Of a stretch of 64,000 nt of DNA, positions 62,601 through 64,000 are shown in pieces. How positions within the stretch are numbered: the stretch's first letter is position 1; each line of letters opens with the position of its first letter. The DNA lies in the NCBI RefSeq assembly GCF_000169095.1, contig NZ_AAVU01000037.1:12049-76048 (forward strand). Reading direction: 5' to 3'. The DNA comes from Lyngbya sp. PCC 8106. Its GTDB lineage: Bacteria > Cyanobacteriota > Cyanobacteriia > Cyanobacteriales > Microcoleaceae. The notes under the pieces were generated by a model. The model saw nothing but the letters and a program-made list of their open reading frames with translations. It ran no database searches and was not told where the DNA came from. Position numbers and translations under genes: made by a program.

Positions 62601-62961
62601 GGTAAATTTAGCGTCTCGTTTGGAAGGGTTAACAAAACTCTATGGTGCGGGAATTATTGTTAGTGAAAAAACCTTATCTCGCTTGAGTGATTTTCAAAAC
62701 TATGGTTATCGGTTTCTAGATAGGGTAAAAGTCAAAGGAAAGAATATTGCAGCAGGTGTGTTTGAAATTTATGATAGTAATCCCGAATCTCTACAAGCTT
62801 TAAAAATTAAAACCAAGTCAGATTTTGAACAAGCAGTGTTCTTATATCATCGCCAAGAATTCCAACAAGCTGAAGCGATTTTAAAGCAAGTTCTAACGGT
62901 TAATCCAGAAGACAAAGCTGCATTACTCTATTTACAACGTTGTCAACACTCTCAAGTTTAA
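59626..62961 (+). CDS. hybrid sensor: Cache, HAMP, histidine kinase, receiver, class III adenylyl/guanylyl cyclase (1111 aa)
   Basis: A membrane receptor joining two-component and cyclic-nucleotide signalling. TM1 is at about 20-42. A dCache-type periplasmic domain (about 45-330) includes NEGWYTDVI and IGAIGVDLNLADI. TM2 (about 350-375) and HAMP follow. HisKA has FLANTSHELRTPLHG (His near 452), and the ATPase has N, G1 and G2 boxes ending GTGLGLAVTKQ. The receiver domain ILVVDDEPVN has phospho-acceptor Asp in LILLDVMMPRMTG near residue 765. The cyclase (about 870-1060) has both metal Asp (FSDIRSF with Asp879; IGDGIMALF), the Lys of DKYIGD, and AD-AVNLASRLE with Asp, Asn and Arg, so it should be active; Lys plus Asp favours ATP over GTP. 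A short TPR-like end follows. It lies 111 bp after the ABC operon. Confidence 0.9.
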   Translation: MLIKSLNQSLAQLSAKIPLKTLLVVPFVLQIVGAVGLVGWFSFKNGQEAVNKLAIELQEQANSRIQLFLDNYFTIPQQINQINQDAIQLGLVNLDDLSTLGLYFAKQVEVFNVSYINFGGLEINQFVGVKNQGDSQPLITEFYRQAADGNLYWNSYTRDEQGNKQNINTFIENADHRNEGWYTDVIEADKPVWSQIYQWKDKPILSISASYPIYNPNNQLIGAIGVDLNLADISQYLNQINLSEATTIFIVERNGMLVANSGETQSFIQKNQEVQQILALESSNQKIRAITQELQQKISNFTQIQTPQQLYLTLGNEREFIQVTPWKTESGLDWLLIVAIPESDFMAQINANTRTTIILCIITLILVTTLAILTARWIIQPILKLKDSALAFSEGKFDQTVDINREDELGILAKIFNYMAQQLQTSFATLENQNIELKRLSQIKDEFLANTSHELRTPLHGIIGLADSLIDGATGKLPTKTTENLTMIANSGRRLLTLVNDILDFSKLKHNTIELQLKSLGLWEVLDMVLVLSQSLVGQKNIKLINSVPDDLPGVEADENRLQQILYNLIGNAIKFTESGTVEITACEKIIDESNHYIAVTISDTGIGISEDKLEQIFASFEQGDGSTARQYSGTGLGLAVTKQLVELHCGTIEVRSKVAEGSQFTFTLPKAKSPIQATENQTIQPSKLSTNVSLSEPQLELENTSEILIEDSGEFKILVVDDEPVNIQVIANNLSLQNYAITQATNGLEALTLIEKGFKPDLILLDVMMPRMTGYEVCQKLREKYLHSELPILMLTAKNQVTDLVDGLSSGANDYLSKPFSKQELLARIKTHLRLLKINNAYGRFVPHDFLRFLGHESIIDVKLGDHVQKEMTVMFSDIRSFTTLSEEMSPQETFDFINGYLKQVSPIIRTHNGFIDKYIGDGIMALFPQSAEDAVKCAVAMQKTVSLYNQEQQKQGKLPINIGIGLHTGTLMLGTIGEQERMESTVIADAVNLASRLEGLTKLYGAGIIVSEKTLSRLSDFQNYGYRFLDRVKVKGKNIAAGVFEIYDSNPESLQALKIKTKSDFEQAVFLYHRQEFQQAEAILKQVLTVNPEDKAALLYLQRCQHSQV

Positions 62962-62975
62962 CCGGGGGAGTTTCT

Positions 62976-63034
62976 TGTCATTGTGAGTGGCGCGAAGAAT
63001 CTCTGAGAGACCCTTCGTTTCACTCAGGCTGACA
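62976..63034. repeat. palindromic dispersed repeat between convergent genes
   Basis: Nested inverted repeat: TGTCA (62976-62980) with TGACA (63030-63034), GAGTG with CACTC, and CGAAG with CTTCG, around a tctctgagaga core. The pattern tcattgtgag...cgaag...cttcg...ctcaggctgaca is a diverged member of a family of short palindromic repeats scattered in cyanobacterial genomes. Here it may also act as a terminator for the two convergent genes. Confidence 0.6.
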
Positions 63035-63053
63035 CGAAAACACGGGTGACTTG

Positions 63054-63683
63054 TCACTGTCTAGGGCGACTAGAAACCCGTTGTGATTGTTGGTTGTACA
63101 TCGCGAGTAAAACCTGGCCGGGGTCAACCCAACGACCGCCATATTTTAACCCCCAGTGTAAATGGGGGCCGGTTGTGCGTCCAGTCATACCCACTCGGGC
63201 AATTCGGGTTCCCGCAGGGACAACTTGACCTTCCATGAGTTGAATCCCGCCATCGTGATCGATAAAATAACGGCCCTGGGCATTTTTTTCCACCCGTCCT
63301 TGAACATGACAGTAAATATGCGTCCACTGTCCCGAATCAATGGCAATTCCTGTCCCACAACGGCCATCTTCCCAAACTTCCACAATGGTTCCTGTCCACC
63401 AGTTGCGAATATAGCTACCCATCGGGGCTGCTAAGTCTAGACCGTAGTGAAACCCACTGGAACGATAGCCGAAACCCGATGTATATTCTAGAAAATTTTC
63501 CACCGGGAAAGACGCCCCCGACCAATCGAGTCCAGTTGCGACTTGATTTGTGTTAGATTCTCTGGCGTTAACCAGCCTCTGCCATCCAAACGGCATCAGA
63601 CTCAAGCTAATTAACCCAGCTAACATCAAAATTCGTTTTGGACTAATCCAGTTTTGGGCGCGTTTTGGTGTTGACTCTACCAT
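63054..63683 (-). CDS. M23-family peptidase (209 aa), LytM-type
   Basis: A zinc endopeptidase of the M23 (LytM) family that cleaves peptidoglycan cross-links. The membrane anchor or signal (about residues 16-37, ILMLAGLISLSLMPFG) is followed by GFGYRSSGFHYGLDLAAPMG with the zinc His and Asp (HxxxD). The second motif is GMTGRTTGPHLHWGLK with the HLH ligands. The compact size suggests a periplasmic enzyme without extra cell-wall-binding domains. The intact metal site supports activity. Confidence 0.9.
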   Translation of the reverse strand: MVESTPKRAQNWISPKRILMLAGLISLSLMPFGWQRLVNARESNTNQVATGLDWSGASFPVENFLEYTSGFGYRSSGFHYGLDLAAPMGSYIRNWWTGTIVEVWEDGRCGTGIAIDSGQWTHIYCHVQGRVEKNAQGRYFIDHDGGIQLMEGQVVPAGTRIARVGMTGRTTGPHLHWGLKYGGRWVDPGQVLLAMYNQQSQRVSSRPRQ

Positions 63684-64000
63684 TGGTGTGTTTGACTCCT
63701 CACTCTGATAGGTGAAAGATTACAGATGAGAGAGGACAGTTAATCGGTGGTCAGCGGTAACAGTTGTGATCGGATTTCTATTCCCTGTTCCCTGATCCTT
63801 TTGTCTGTTCCCTTTTGCCTGTAACAGTCACCTGTTTTTACTGGTTTACGTTCCACCGAACTCTGCAACGGTTAATATGCAGGCTGACAGTAGGCGGAAT
63901 TGATTTTCCGGGCTGTCGGGTTTGTGGAATGGAGAACTGATGTCTGCTTGTCACCCCAGAAATTAAATGCGATGACAATCGGCAACCAACCGGATTGAAT
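63684..64000. other. intergenic end of window, no gene
   Basis: The last 317 bases hold no protein frame of quality. A degenerate ttccctgttccctg heptamer tract lies near 63780-63797, related to the perfect array at 39540. The region would contain the promoter of the M23 peptidase gene. Nothing else was recognised. Confidence 0.4.

Overview
The window looks like a chromosomal segment of a filamentous, Oscillatoriales-type cyanobacterium (Lyngbya/Limnoraphis/Planktothrix-like). The evidence is many HIP1-type GCGATCGC palindromes, a twitching-motility ATPase, a KaiB-like protein, a STAND NTPase with a WD40 propeller, very large DUF4347/Calx-beta/RTX exoproteins, DevBCA/MacAB-like export genes, multi-PAS signalling proteins, and short tandem and palindromic repeats between genes. 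The genus is inferred from style only. No rRNA or phylogenetic marker was used.

Layout. 0.5-13.6 kb: an M48 peptidase whose 3' end runs into a tRNA-Leu(CAA) gene, a 3477-residue secreted RTX/Calx-beta protein on the minus strand, a small membrane protein and an alpha/beta hydrolase. 14.3-26.7 kb: a STAND-WD40 protein, a small conserved protein, a cation-chloride-cotransporter-like permease, an amidase, a PilT-family ATPase, a KaiB-domain protein and an Hsp70-family protein. 27-34.5 kb: a 1252-residue diguanylate cyclase with a cyanobacteriochrome-like GAF domain and a LOV-like PAS domain, a hydrolase, a Nudix protein, a frameshifted peroxiredoxin Q and an orphan histidine kinase.

34.5-50.9 kb is the most interesting part. 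It holds a PelG-like membrane protein, a PelF-like GT4 glycosyltransferase, an HlyD-type adaptor, GlmM, a giant Agd3-like polysaccharide deacetylase with cadherin-like and RTX tails, a GalE epimerase with a C-terminal tandem MshEN-like (c-di-GMP receptor-type) module, a polytopic membrane protein, and a spherulin-4/Sph3-like (GH135) glycoside hydrolase. Together these parallel the fungal galactosaminogalactan (GAG) pathway (epimerase, GT4, deacetylase, Sph3) and the bacterial Pel pathway (PelF, PelG, a PelA-like deacetylase plus hydrolase). GlmM and GalE could supply UDP-GlcNAc and UDP-GalNAc. I infer a cyanobacterial system for a cationic, partly deacetylated GalNAc-type exopolysaccharide, possibly controlled by c-di-GMP through the epimerase.

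51-64 kb: a degenerate IS200/IS605-type element with no transposase or tnpB but with a structured, omega-RNA-like interior; a histidine phosphatase; proB; a YqeG-type phosphatase; an HlyD-MacB-ATPase efflux operon interrupted by a 122-bp tandem repeat array with repeated small ORFs; a Cache-histidine kinase-receiver-adenylyl cyclase hybrid; and an M23 peptidase.
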